A DNA stretch of 64,000 bases from QWHO01 sp021404945 (GTDB lineage Bacteria > Vulcanimicrobiota > Xenobia > Xenobiales > QWHO01), in NCBI GenBank assembly GCA_963169765.1, contig CAUJEN010000192.1, positions 1-64,000 of the forward strand, given 5' to 3'. The notes under the pieces were generated by a model. That model was not told the DNA's origin and searched no databases. It worked only from the letters and a program-made list of their open reading frames with translations. The position numbers and the translations under genes were made by a program. Below are positions 34,070 through 43,352 of the stretch, piece after piece. Numbering within the stretch: position 1 is the first letter of the stretch; each line of letters opens with the position of its first letter.

Positions 34070-34334
34070 AGCCGTCCCCGGCGCCTACTCGGGGGTGCTG
34101 TCTGCCGGCTCCAGCGAAAGCACCCAGGTGCAGAGCCAGAGACGGCTTGAGCGTCGGATAGAGGACCTGGCCCAGCAAGGTCAAGCTGAGCAGGTTGCCA
34201 ACCAGTTGGCGCGTGATATAGAACCGCTCGTCGAGCACAACCAGGCCGTCAGCACTCAAACTGCTGACCATGCGCTGAAACGGTGTCTCCTGGCCGCGAA
34301 GCGGGATGGTTCGCGCCACGAACGCGAAAGACAA
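33984..34334 (-). CDS. Small hypothetical protein between the CPBP protease and the sensor
   Basis: A TTG at 34334 has a perfect GGAGG 7 bases upstream. The 116-residue product has a start resembling SFAFVARTIPLRGQ and a middle with hydrophobic helices (VGNLLSLTLLGQVLYP). Without it, 319 bases between its neighbours would be empty. The last ~28 residues overlap the start of the sensor gene in another frame. No family recognised. The ribosome-binding site is the main evidence. Confidence 0.45.
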   Translation of the reverse strand: MSFAFVARTIPLRGQETPFQRMVSSLSADGLVVLDERFYITRQLVGNLLSLTLLGQVLYPTLKPSLALHLGAFAGAGRQHPRVGAGDGYVLEGSAIARGFAHGIDGLLGRPKDPQS

Positions 34335-34388
34335 GAACCAACCTCCACCCTCTCGATTCGGATCGGCCTTTCGACGAAGGAGCTTTCT

Positions 34389-35534
34389 TCAACCTGCAGA
34401 CAGGAGGCAAAGCAAGAGGTAGGTTTGTCCGTTAAAGAGTCCATGAGCAATAAAGGCCGGGAACACTGAGCCCGTGAGCTCGACTGCCTGGGCAAAGACG
34501 ATGCCGAGAATCATGTAGGGCACGAACCCGCTCGGATCACCGTGGGCGACGGCAAACAAAGCCGCACTGATCATGGTGGCCCCCCACCTCCCGGCGGCCG
34601 GCCGCATCGCACGATAGACCAGTCCGCGAAAGAGCAGCTCCTCAAACCAGGGACCGGCCAGCACGACCAGGACTCCCAGCCAGATCAGAGTTTCCGGTTG
34701 TGGGTCTCGAAACATATCCAGGGCCGGGTTCCTGGAGGTCAGAGACTGGCCGGTCAGCCACTCGATCAAGCGAGCCGAAGCCCACACCCCTGGACTGGCC
34801 ACCCAGTAAGCAGCCAGACCCTGCCCGAGCCCTCGCAGGGTCGGGCGAAGGGGACCGGTCAAGTGTCCAATCATGGCCCAGCCCAGCGCGTAGAGCGCAA
34901 ACTGAGCGGCAATTCCTGCTCTGATGCTTGCCGCCGGCCCGGCCAGCCCGAGCAGAGCCGGCGTCCCAAGCATGGCCATCAGTTGCCATGAGACGAAGAG
35001 AAACCAGGTCCGCTGAAGTGGCGGTGGGGAGTTGTCCTGCATGAAATGAAGCCGACCACGAGCCAGCCACCAGCCCAGCACTGTCAGACCGCCTCCCAGT
35101 CCGACCGCCATCCAAGCCGAGCCAGCAGCCAGCAACCAGAGGTCGCGGTCGGCTGCTGCCTGCTGGGTGGTCGGCCCCAGGCCCCGGGCCAAATCGCGAT
35201 ACCACCCTTCGGGAAGGACCTCAGGGGCCAGGCTCCTTCCCTGCACCAGGGACTTTTCCGGGCCCTCCGGCATCAGCCCGGCCACCTGCTCGCGCCACCG
35301 CTGGCGCTGCTCCTCGCTCAAAGGGCTGGCGAAAATGGCTATGCGCGCCAACCGCATCAGCAGCGCTCGGCCCACCTGCTCGTTCAGGGGTGAGCCTGAC
35401 GAGCGTCCGGCTCGATGGACCGTGACCGCGCTCACCATGGCCAACCAGAGCACTGTCAGCAAGACCAGCACCACAAGCTCGGATCGGTCCGGTTTGCCTG
35501 ATCCGGAACCGGCCGGCGCGGACAAGTTTAACAA
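34389..35534 (-). CDS. CPBP intramembrane metalloprotease
   Basis: The 381-residue membrane protein has several hydrophobic helices. The C-terminal third holds the CPBP (Abi/CAAX prenyl protease 2) motifs: WFEELLFRGLVYRAM (Glu-Glu and Arg), then SAALFAVAHGDP (His) and FPAFIAHGLFNGQ (His and Asn). The family cleaves substrates in the membrane, such as prenylated proteins or, in bacteria, peptides and anti-sigma factors. The N-terminal half has a soluble loop of about 100 residues between the first two helices, which is longer than usual. Substrate unknown. Confidence 0.9.
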   Translation of the reverse strand: MLNLSAPAGSGSGKPDRSELVVLVLLTVLWLAMVSAVTVHRAGRSSGSPLNEQVGRALLMRLARIAIFASPLSEEQRQRWREQVAGLMPEGPEKSLVQGRSLAPEVLPEGWYRDLARGLGPTTQQAAADRDLWLLAAGSAWMAVGLGGGLTVLGWWLARGRLHFMQDNSPPPLQRTWFLFVSWQLMAMLGTPALLGLAGPAASIRAGIAAQFALYALGWAMIGHLTGPLRPTLRGLGQGLAAYWVASPGVWASARLIEWLTGQSLTSRNPALDMFRDPQPETLIWLGVLVVLAGPWFEELLFRGLVYRAMRPAAGRWGATMISAALFAVAHGDPSGFVPYMILGIVFAQAVELTGSVFPAFIAHGLFNGQTYLLLCLLSAG

Positions 35535-35583
35535 GCAGTCATCACCTGTTCACATAGTTTACATCTCGTTAAAGGCCTCACCT

Positions 35584-35612
35584 TTGATCCCTGCGTTCCG
35601 GGTCGCTACAAT
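35584..35612 (+). promoter_or_regulatory. Promoter of the Ala/Gly-rich protein gene
   Basis: TTGATC (35584-35589) and TACAAT (35607-35612) are separated by exactly 17 bases. The ATG of the gene is 35 bases downstream with AAGGGTGG between, so the leader is short. Confidence 0.75.
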
Positions 35613-35646
35613 GAACGCAATTAAGAGTGATGAAAGGGTGGAAACA

Positions 35647-36150
35647 ATGAGTTACAGAGAGGTTTCAATGTCTTTTGCGATGTCGGCCTCATGGTCGAGC
35701 TCGTCGGGCACCGGCGCTCCGCCTGCCCAGGCATTGGCCGCCGCCGGAGCGGGGGGCGCCCAGGCATTCGCCGCCGCTGGAGCGGGTGGCGCCCGAGCAG
35801 TCGCCGCAGCTGGCGCCGGGGCTCCCGGAGCCGGAGCGGTCGCCGGCGCCGGAGTCAACGGGCAAAACGCTCTGCAGGGCCAGAATTCCCTCCAACAGGG
35901 GGGCCGGATGGGCCAGCAGATGAAGGCGCTGGTCAACTTCTTGAAGGGCTTCATGCTCGGGAATATGATGTCGAAGTTGCTCAGCGGCCAGATGGGTGGG
36001 CAGCAAGGCCAGATGTGCGGCTGCCAGCAGAACCCCATGTTCGGCAACGCCCTGGGTGGCAACTTGGGCCAGTTCGCCACCGCGGGAGTCGGGCCCGGCG
36101 GCGGAGCCCCGATGTTCCTGGGAACAGTTGGCAACTTCCTCGGTCGCTAA
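35647..36150 (+). CDS. Ala/Gly-rich low-complexity protein
   Basis: The ATG at 35647 with AAGGGTGG upstream gives 167 residues. After a Ser-rich start (residues 1-22) there are near-repeats of Ala/Gly (AAAGAGGAQAFAAAGAGGARA) to about residue 74, then a Gln/Gly/Asn-rich part and a Met-rich hydrophobic helix (NFLKGFMLGNMMSKLLSG), a Cys-Gly-Cys, and a glycine-rich end (NFLGR). The DNA repeat unit is about 24 bases. There is no signal peptide. A strong own promoter suggests abundant production. It could be a structural or aggregating protein or a coat component; none of this is shown. The hairpin array begins 2 bases after its stop. Confidence 0.8.
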   Translation: MSYREVSMSFAMSASWSSSSGTGAPPAQALAAAGAGGAQAFAAAGAGGARAVAAAGAGAPGAGAVAGAGVNGQNALQGQNSLQQGGRMGQQMKALVNFLKGFMLGNMMSKLLSGQMGGQQGQMCGCQQNPMFGNALGGNLGQFATAGVGPGGGAPMFLGTVGNFLGR

Positions 36151-36151
36151 T

Positions 36152-36256
36152 TTAGGAAGTCCGGCCGCAAGCCCTCTTGTGGTGTCGGAGGAGCTACGCT
36201 CTCGGGGGCGCCTACCCCCGCCACCACAAGATATTGTAGGCGGTCGGACTTCTAAA
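36152..36256. repeat. Hairpin element, module 1, copy A
   Basis: A 105-base imperfect palindrome. The outer stem pairs 36156-36168 with 36240-36252 (13 pairs, one of them G-T). The inner stem pairs 36176-36184 with 36222-36230 (9 perfect pairs). The top has smaller pairings, including GGGGG with CCCCC. Its copy at 57766-57866 keeps both stems. It starts directly after the stop codon of the Ala/Gly-rich gene. Confidence 0.9.
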
Positions 36257-36261
36257 GTGAA

Positions 36262-36340
36262 GTGCTGAAGGTTTTGCAGTAAATCGCGCCGACAGACTTG
36301 TGTGGAGGCGCCTCCGAAGGAGAGGCAAAACCTTCAGCAC
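36262..36340. repeat. Hairpin module 2
   Basis: A 16-bp perfect inverted repeat (36262-36277 with 36325-36340) with a 47-base loop. The loop holds the palindrome GGAGGCGCCTCC. It lies between module 1 and module 3 and is absent from copy B. Confidence 0.92.
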
Positions 36341-36357
36341 GTAAAGCTCAACACATT

Positions 36358-36467
36358 AAAGCGCAAGGCCTTTGGTCTTGCACTTTACAACGCGCTGGAA
36401 CTGCGTTCCGGCGCGTTCGTCAGATTGTGCTAATGTGCCAGACCAAAGTGCGAGCACATTAGCACAA
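36358..36467. repeat. Hairpin module 3 (three stem-loops with loop-loop complementarity)
   Basis: Three consecutive stem-loops. 3a pairs 36358-36367 with 36377-36386 (one mismatch). 3b pairs 36389-36401 with 36405-36417 (13 pairs, one of them G-T, 3-base loop). 3c pairs 36425-36438 with 36454-36467 (14 perfect pairs). The 3a loop region 36370-36378 is perfectly complementary over 9 bases to 36440-36448 in the 3c loop, so a kissing interaction is possible. Absent from copy B. Confidence 0.88.
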
Positions 36468-36480
36468 GAACTTGGGCGCC

Positions 36481-36521
36481 GCGCAGCCGGAAAACTTTGT
36501 CACGGGGGCTTCCGGCTGCGC
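36481..36521. repeat. Hairpin module 4, copy A
   Basis: A 12-bp perfect stem (36481-36492 with 36510-36521) encloses a 17-base loop. A decayed copy lies at 57883-57921 and a possible relic of the right arm at 23621-23640. Confidence 0.88.
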
Positions 36522-36557
36522 TCCCAGTCGTCAGGTCCTCCGTTCCAGCTCCAGGTC

Positions 36558-36586
36558 GGCCACCCTTGACCGGGTGGCCTCTTTCG
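36558..36586 (+). terminator. Terminator-like hairpin before the CHAT gene
   Basis: An 8-bp perfect stem (36558-36565 with 36572-36579) has a 6-base loop and is followed by TCTTTCG. It could end the transcript that contains the hairpin array. The T tract is weak. Confidence 0.55.
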
Positions 36587-36660
36587 TGGTGGCAAAGGAG
36601 GCGGGGCGAGGCGCACGAAGCTGGCCCCTGGTAATTTCTCCTTTTGCGGAGGCGGTACTG

Positions 36661-39600
36661 ATGGCCCGACGGTTCCTGGTCTTGCTGATCTTCCTGGCCG
36701 CCCTGGCACCCCACGCTCGCGCTCAGGACACGCCGACCCTGGAGTTCATCAACCAGATGGTTGGCTTGATCGAGCAAGAGCGAATCGATGACCTGATTGC
36801 GCTCATCGAGCAGAATCGCGAGCTGGCTGGTCAGACCTTCCAACAGCTGGCCATGACCTATCCCAGCATGAGCCAGGAGCAGCAAGCCTTTAGCGCTGTG
36901 CTGGCCAACATCATCGCCCGGGTCTTCGAGCTCCGCCTGAGCGACCCCAGCCTCTCCCAATACCTGGCGAAGTTCGACCTGCTCTTCGGCGATGAGCACT
37001 GGCAGGGCACCCCCCTGGCTCGAGGAGCGCCCCGGATCCCCCAGACGGGAGGCCCGCCCATGACCGGTGGACCTCCCGGGCCACCTGTCACGGGCGGAGA
37101 TGGGGAAGAGCTGGTTGTCTTCCTGCTGCGCATGGGCAACTACCTGGATGCAGTTTCCTTGCTCCAGAAACTGGCCACCCGCAGCCCCACCCCCGAGAAG
37201 CTCCACCGCCAGATGCGCTATAGCATTGCCGCAATGATCGGGATGGGTGTACCCAATCAAGCCCTGCCCCTCGCCGAGGAGCTCATCGCGTTCGGTGCGA
37301 GTGACCCTGCCGGTCAATTGGCCGCCGAGCTTCTGGCAGCTCGAGCCGCGATCGGTGCCGGACTTCCTCTCAAGGCCCGACCCCACATTCAGGCGGCCAG
37401 CGCACTCGTCTCCAAGGTAAGCGGCACGTACGGCCAGGTAGCGCAATTCTTGATCGGCTCTTGGAGCTTCTCCCTTGAGCTGCAGCAGAACCCCAAGATG
37501 TCGTTCGAGGTCGTCAAGCAGCGACACGATCAAACCTGGGCTCACCTGCAGAACCTGCAGCCTACCCCCGTTCTCACCACCGAGCTCTTCTGGGTAGGCG
37601 AAGCCTTCTGGGATACCTGGCTCGAGCAGGTTGCCGCGCGCGATTCCGAGGATGTGCGCATCCAGCAACTGATCCAGAGCGACCTGCAGGTTCTCTATCA
37701 GATGGCTCAGAGTATGGACACCCACCCCGAATCTCGCCTGGCCGTCATTCGCGCCCTGCTCAAGATCGTCTCGGCCTATCAGGATAGTGGCGGAGCGCTC
37801 CTCGCGCAGGCCCGCCAGGAACTGGTGGACGTTGAGAAACACCTCCTCAAGCTGCACAGCGACAGCCAGCAAGCCTACAGCCAGGTGCAGGGAATGTACG
37901 CGGGCCTGCTGCAAGAGACTGGCGTAGAGCTCTCGGCCGACCACGGTGACTCGAACGCCTTGCTGGCCGCTATGTACCTTCTGCAAGCGGAGCAACTCCT
38001 GGCCGAGAACGAGGAGCGTTCACTGTCTGCGGCCGATGCCGCCACCATCAAAGAACGACTCTCCAAAGCGGCAGAATCGGCTGCTGGTGCCTACAGTTTC
38101 GAGTTGATTCAGTACATTACCGTGGCTCAACTTGATTATTTCGAAAAAGCCAGGCCGGCGAGCTGGGAGAAAAGCTCGGAAGATTTGATCAACAGCTTTC
38201 TGAAGGAACCGGCCGTTAATGAGATGCGGGGGGTCAAGGCCGGCATGTACTACCGCCGCGGCAAGCTGCGCTCGATCCAGGGGCGCCACGCCGAAGCGGT
38301 GGTCGACTACCAGAAAGCCATCGACGTGGTGGAAGAGTACATCCGTGACATCGGCGGTGGCTCGGAGTCTGCAGATTACATCCGACTGTTCGCCAGCGAC
38401 CTCTACGAGGCCATGGCCAGGGCCCAGCTCGAACAGGGTAAGGGGAGCGATGCCTTCGGAACCATCGGCCGTCTTCAGCAGTTAGAGACGGCGGGCACCT
38501 TCAGCATGGACGACCTGCGGGGCAAGATGCGCTCGGAGGACCAGGGACTGGTCACGCGGGCGAACGAGCAAAAGCTGGCCATTCAAGCGCAGGAGAAAGA
38601 GCTGGCCAACCTCAAGAGCAAGAATGCCTCCACCGACCAGATCCAGAAGGTCTCCCAGCTTCTGGCCCAGAGTCGGCAGAGCTACTACCAAACGGTGACC
38701 GATCTGGAGAAAAAGTATCCCGCCTTCGAGAAGCTGGATATCAAGCCCATCAATTTCTCCAAGCTGCAGCGAGCCATTCCAGCCAACACGCTGGTTGTGC
38801 TGCTTTTCCCCACCGAGGACGAGCTCTACTTGCTTGAGGCCACGAAGGACAACCTGTTGGTTCGCAAGGTTGCGGTCAAGAGGAGCGAGCTCGACCAGCT
38901 CACGGCCACCTTTCGCAGCCAGGTAATGGCCTACTCACGCAACCCGGGGGCTTTCAGCTGGAAAGGGCCCGAGGCGGCCACCCTCAAGCAATCCCTGGGA
39001 GCGCTTTACCAGTCTATCGTCAAGCCCATCGAGCCCGACCTGGCCGGCAAGGAGGCGGTGGCTTTCGTGCCCTATGGCAGCCTGGTCTACCTACCCTTCC
39101 AGGCCCTCATGACCGAGGGGCCAGACGGCAGTCCCACCTTCCTGGTGGAAAAGATGCAGGTCGTTGTGCTCTCTAAGGCTGCCGACCTGGACCAGATTTT
39201 CGGCCCTCCTTCGAACAGGAATGGCTCCCTGGTGGCCTTCGGCAACCCCGATGGCAGTCTGGCGGCAGCCACCCAGGAAGTGAAGGCGCTGGCCGACATC
39301 TTCCCCGGCTCGGCCATCTACGTGGAGGGGCAGGCGACCTCGGACAAACTCAACGGCGTCCAGGCGCCCAGGGTCAGCTACCTGCACCTGGCCACTCACG
39401 GCAATCTCAACCCTCAGGACCCGCGCGCGAGCTATCTGACTCTGGCCAGGGGAGGCAAACTGAGTGTCACCGACATCACCAACTCGCGACTCGACTCGGA
39501 AGGCGGTGACCTGAACCTGGTCACCCTGTCGGCCTGTCAGACCGCCCTGGCCGAACGAGGCGGCAGCCAGGACGGCTCCGACCTGCGCAGCCTGGCGGAT

Positions 39601-39819
39601 GCCTTCAGCTTCGCTGGCTGTCGCAGTATGGTCGCCAGCCTGTGGAAGGTGGAGGACAACTCCACCCGCGACCTGATGGTGGTCTTCTACCAAAACCTGA
39701 AGGCCGGCAAGTCCAAAGCGGCCGCCTTGCAGGCCGCTCAGGTATCCCTCCTGAAACAAGAGCGTTACAGCCACCCATTCTACTGGGCACCCTTCATTCT
39801 CATTGGAGATTGGCGGTAA
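36661..39819 (+). CDS. Secreted CHAT-domain protease-like protein
   Basis: The frame is open from 36472, but the start is the ATG at 36661 with GGAGG 9 bases upstream, which begins a signal peptide (MARRFLVLLIFLAALAPHARAQ). The 1052-residue product has a helical, TPR-like middle (about 30-620, with repeated Ala/Leu helices and a coiled coil near 610-680) and a C-terminal CHAT domain (about 760-1052). The catalytic pair is His913 (HLATHGNLNPQ) and Cys959 (LVTLSACQTAL), followed by the conserved GCRSMVASLWKVED. CHAT proteins are caspase-like Cys/His proteases. An exported form with repeats points to a periplasmic or surface role. No substrate or partner gene is obvious. Confidence 0.93.
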   Translation: MARRFLVLLIFLAALAPHARAQDTPTLEFINQMVGLIEQERIDDLIALIEQNRELAGQTFQQLAMTYPSMSQEQQAFSAVLANIIARVFELRLSDPSLSQYLAKFDLLFGDEHWQGTPLARGAPRIPQTGGPPMTGGPPGPPVTGGDGEELVVFLLRMGNYLDAVSLLQKLATRSPTPEKLHRQMRYSIAAMIGMGVPNQALPLAEELIAFGASDPAGQLAAELLAARAAIGAGLPLKARPHIQAASALVSKVSGTYGQVAQFLIGSWSFSLELQQNPKMSFEVVKQRHDQTWAHLQNLQPTPVLTTELFWVGEAFWDTWLEQVAARDSEDVRIQQLIQSDLQVLYQMAQSMDTHPESRLAVIRALLKIVSAYQDSGGALLAQARQELVDVEKHLLKLHSDSQQAYSQVQGMYAGLLQETGVELSADHGDSNALLAAMYLLQAEQLLAENEERSLSAADAATIKERLSKAAESAAGAYSFELIQYITVAQLDYFEKARPASWEKSSEDLINSFLKEPAVNEMRGVKAGMYYRRGKLRSIQGRHAEAVVDYQKAIDVVEEYIRDIGGGSESADYIRLFASDLYEAMARAQLEQGKGSDAFGTIGRLQQLETAGTFSMDDLRGKMRSEDQGLVTRANEQKLAIQAQEKELANLKSKNASTDQIQKVSQLLAQSRQSYYQTVTDLEKKYPAFEKLDIKPINFSKLQRAIPANTLVVLLFPTEDELYLLEATKDNLLVRKVAVKRSELDQLTATFRSQVMAYSRNPGAFSWKGPEAATLKQSLGALYQSIVKPIEPDLAGKEAVAFVPYGSLVYLPFQALMTEGPDGSPTFLVEKMQVVVLSKAADLDQIFGPPSNRNGSLVAFGNPDGSLAAATQEVKALADIFPGSAIYVEGQATSDKLNGVQAPRVSYLHLATHGNLNPQDPRASYLTLARGGKLSVTDITNSRLDSEGGDLNLVTLSACQTALAERGGSQDGSDLRSLADAFSFAGCRSMVASLWKVEDNSTRDLMVVFYQNLKAGKSKAAALQAAQVSLLKQERYSHPFYWAPFILIGDWR

Positions 39820-39851
39820 AAAAAAAACGCTCCGCTATTGAGACAAGAGCG
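39818..39851 (-). terminator. Rho-independent terminator overlapping the end of sdhB
   Basis: On the minus strand a 5-bp stem (39847-39851 with 39828-39832) is followed by ten Ts (plus-strand A run 39818-39827). The stop codon of sdhB (39835-39837) lies in the loop. The stop of the CHAT gene lies in the A run, so the two genes converge on one short signal. Confidence 0.75.
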
Positions 39852-40587
39852 CCGCCAGCAGGTACTCGCGGCGCATCCGGGCGATGCTCAAGATGGAAAT
39901 TGATTTGGGACAGACGGCCTCGCACTCGCCGTGGTTGGAGCAGTCGCCGAACCCCTCCTCATCCATCTGCGTCACCATCGACAAGACCCGCTTCTTTCGC
40001 TCGGCGTCGCCCTGAGGCAGGAGAGCCATCTGGGAAACCTTGGCCGAGGTAAACAGGCTGGCTGAGGCGTTGGGACAAGCGGCCACGCAGGCCCCACAGC
40101 CGATGCATGCCGCCACGTCCATGGCCTGCTCGGCAATCTCCTTACCCACCGGTAGAGCGTTGCCATCAGGGGCTGAGCCGGTGTTGGCAGCCACGTAACC
40201 GCCTGCCTGGATGATGCGGTCGAAGGCCGAGCGGTCCACCACCAGATCTTTCACAATGGGAAATCCAGCTGCCCGGAAGGGCTCGATGGTAATACTGTCG
40301 CCGCTCTTGTAGTGGCGCATCCGCAACTCACAGGTCGTGCAGCCACGGCGCGGGCCGTGGGCCACTCCGTCGATCACCAGGCCGCAGGTGCCGCAGATCC
40401 CTTCCCGGCAGTCGGAGTCAAATGCCACCGGGTCCTCTCCTCGAACAATCAGCTGCTCATTGAGCTGATCGAGCATCTCCAGAAAGGAGATTTCGGGCGA
40501 AACGCTCTCCATCGGGTAGGTCACCAGTTTGCCGGGGGCATCCGGTCCGGCCTGGCGCCAGATGCGCAAGGTGATTTTCATGCTCAT
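39835..40587 (-). CDS. sdhB: Succinate dehydrogenase iron-sulfur subunit
   Basis: The 250-residue protein has the plant-type [2Fe-2S] cluster (SDCREGICGTCGLVIDG and later GCTTCELRM), the [4Fe-4S] cluster motif CIGCGACVAACPN and the [3Fe-4S] motif with CSNHGECEAVCPKSI. It passes electrons from FAD in SdhA to the quinone site. It is the last gene of sdhCAB, 10 bases after sdhA, and has a terminator on its end. The layout fits class-B (Bacteroidetes/Bacillus/Wolinella type) enzymes. Confidence 0.96.
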   Translation of the reverse strand: MSMKITLRIWRQAGPDAPGKLVTYPMESVSPEISFLEMLDQLNEQLIVRGEDPVAFDSDCREGICGTCGLVIDGVAHGPRRGCTTCELRMRHYKSGDSITIEPFRAAGFPIVKDLVVDRSAFDRIIQAGGYVAANTGSAPDGNALPVGKEIAEQAMDVAACIGCGACVAACPNASASLFTSAKVSQMALLPQGDAERKKRVLSMVTQMDEEGFGDCSNHGECEAVCPKSISILSIARMRREYLLAALLSQ

Positions 40588-40597
40588 GCCGCGTACC

Positions 40598-42535
<1,938 letters not shown>

Positions 42536-42537
42536 TC

Positions 42538-43239
42538 TTATCCTCCAGTCAGGGGCACGAAGTTGAGATACATGGCCACGGGCAGGTAGATGAACCCCAC
42601 CGCTAGCAAGAACGCGAACCCCCACCCGACCAGATTCAGGAAGGGCAGCCAGCGAGGGTGGGTAAGACCCAGCGACTGGAAGGCGCTCCACACTCCGTGC
42701 CAGAGATGGAACCCCAGGGCGACCATCACGACCACGTAGAAGACCACCCAGCCCGGCTGGGAGAACAGGGTTTCCACCACGAGATAAAGATCTCGCATCT
42801 GGTGCTCGGGGGGGCCGTAGCCAGTGGTGGTGGCGTACTTAAAATTCCAGAGATGAATGGGGAGAAAAACCGCCAGGAGAATTCCGGTCACGATCATGCT
42901 CATCGAGGAGAGCGACTTGCGGCTCTTGCCGCCGGCGTTCCCGTCGACCTGATACCCGTGGGGGCGAGCCTTGCCCTTATCGAGCAGCGCCACCCGAATG
43001 CCCGTCACGATGTGCACTCCAAAGAAAAGGAGCAAGCCGCAATCGGCCAGGGGAACCACCATGCCGTGCCCGAGCTCTTCCAGAAAGTAGGCGTAGCCGT
43101 TGAAGGCACTGGGACCGAGCAACAGCGTGAGATTTCCGATCAGATGCACGATCACGAAGGCAAACAGTCCCAGCCCCGTGAGTGCCTGAAGAAACTTCTT
43201 CCCCACCGAGGAATTGATCATCGCGACCAGATGCGGCAT
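42538..43239 (-). CDS. sdhC: Succinate dehydrogenase cytochrome b subunit (di-haem type)
   Basis: The 233-residue membrane protein has five hydrophobic helices: residues 13-33 (GKKFLQALTGLGLFAFVIVH), about 60-80, 112-130, 155-175 and 205-225. Histidines that could ligate two haems b lie in VIVHLIGN, FFGVHIVTG, FLPIHLWN and FHLWHGVWS. This is the TIGR02046-type single-subunit class-B anchor, which replaces the SdhC/SdhD pair. An AGGAG site precedes the ATG. It is the first gene of sdhCAB. Confidence 0.94.
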   Translation of the reverse strand: MPHLVAMINSSVGKKFLQALTGLGLFAFVIVHLIGNLTLLLGPSAFNGYAYFLEELGHGMVVPLADCGLLLFFGVHIVTGIRVALLDKGKARPHGYQVDGNAGGKSRKSLSSMSMIVTGILLAVFLPIHLWNFKYATTTGYGPPEHQMRDLYLVVETLFSQPGWVVFYVVVMVALGFHLWHGVWSAFQSLGLTHPRWLPFLNLVGWGFAFLLAVGFIYLPVAMYLNFVPLTGG

Positions 43240-43352
43240 AACCGAAACTCCTGTTCACTCCACAGGCGAGGCCCGGGTCGAGTTAGAAAATCCTTCCTCG
43301 GCAGGGGGGCCGGGCCCTTCTGTCCGGGCAATCCTCTTCTCAAACACTCAAC

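Noticed and set aside
35647..36150. Ala/Gly-rich protein as the precursor peptide of the YcaO enzyme
   Set aside because: It is 20 kb away, too large, and has only two cysteines and few Ser/Thr in its end region.
36150..36600. CRISPR array, integron attC sites or retron RNA as explanations for the hairpins
   Set aside because: There are no equal direct repeats with spacers, no GTTRRRY/RYYYAAC core sites at the arms, and no integrase, cas or reverse transcriptase gene nearby.
36430..37995. 521-codon minus-strand open frame covering the hairpin array and CHAT gene start
   Set aside because: Antisense of the CHAT gene, whose signal peptide and ribosome-binding site are clear on the plus strand.
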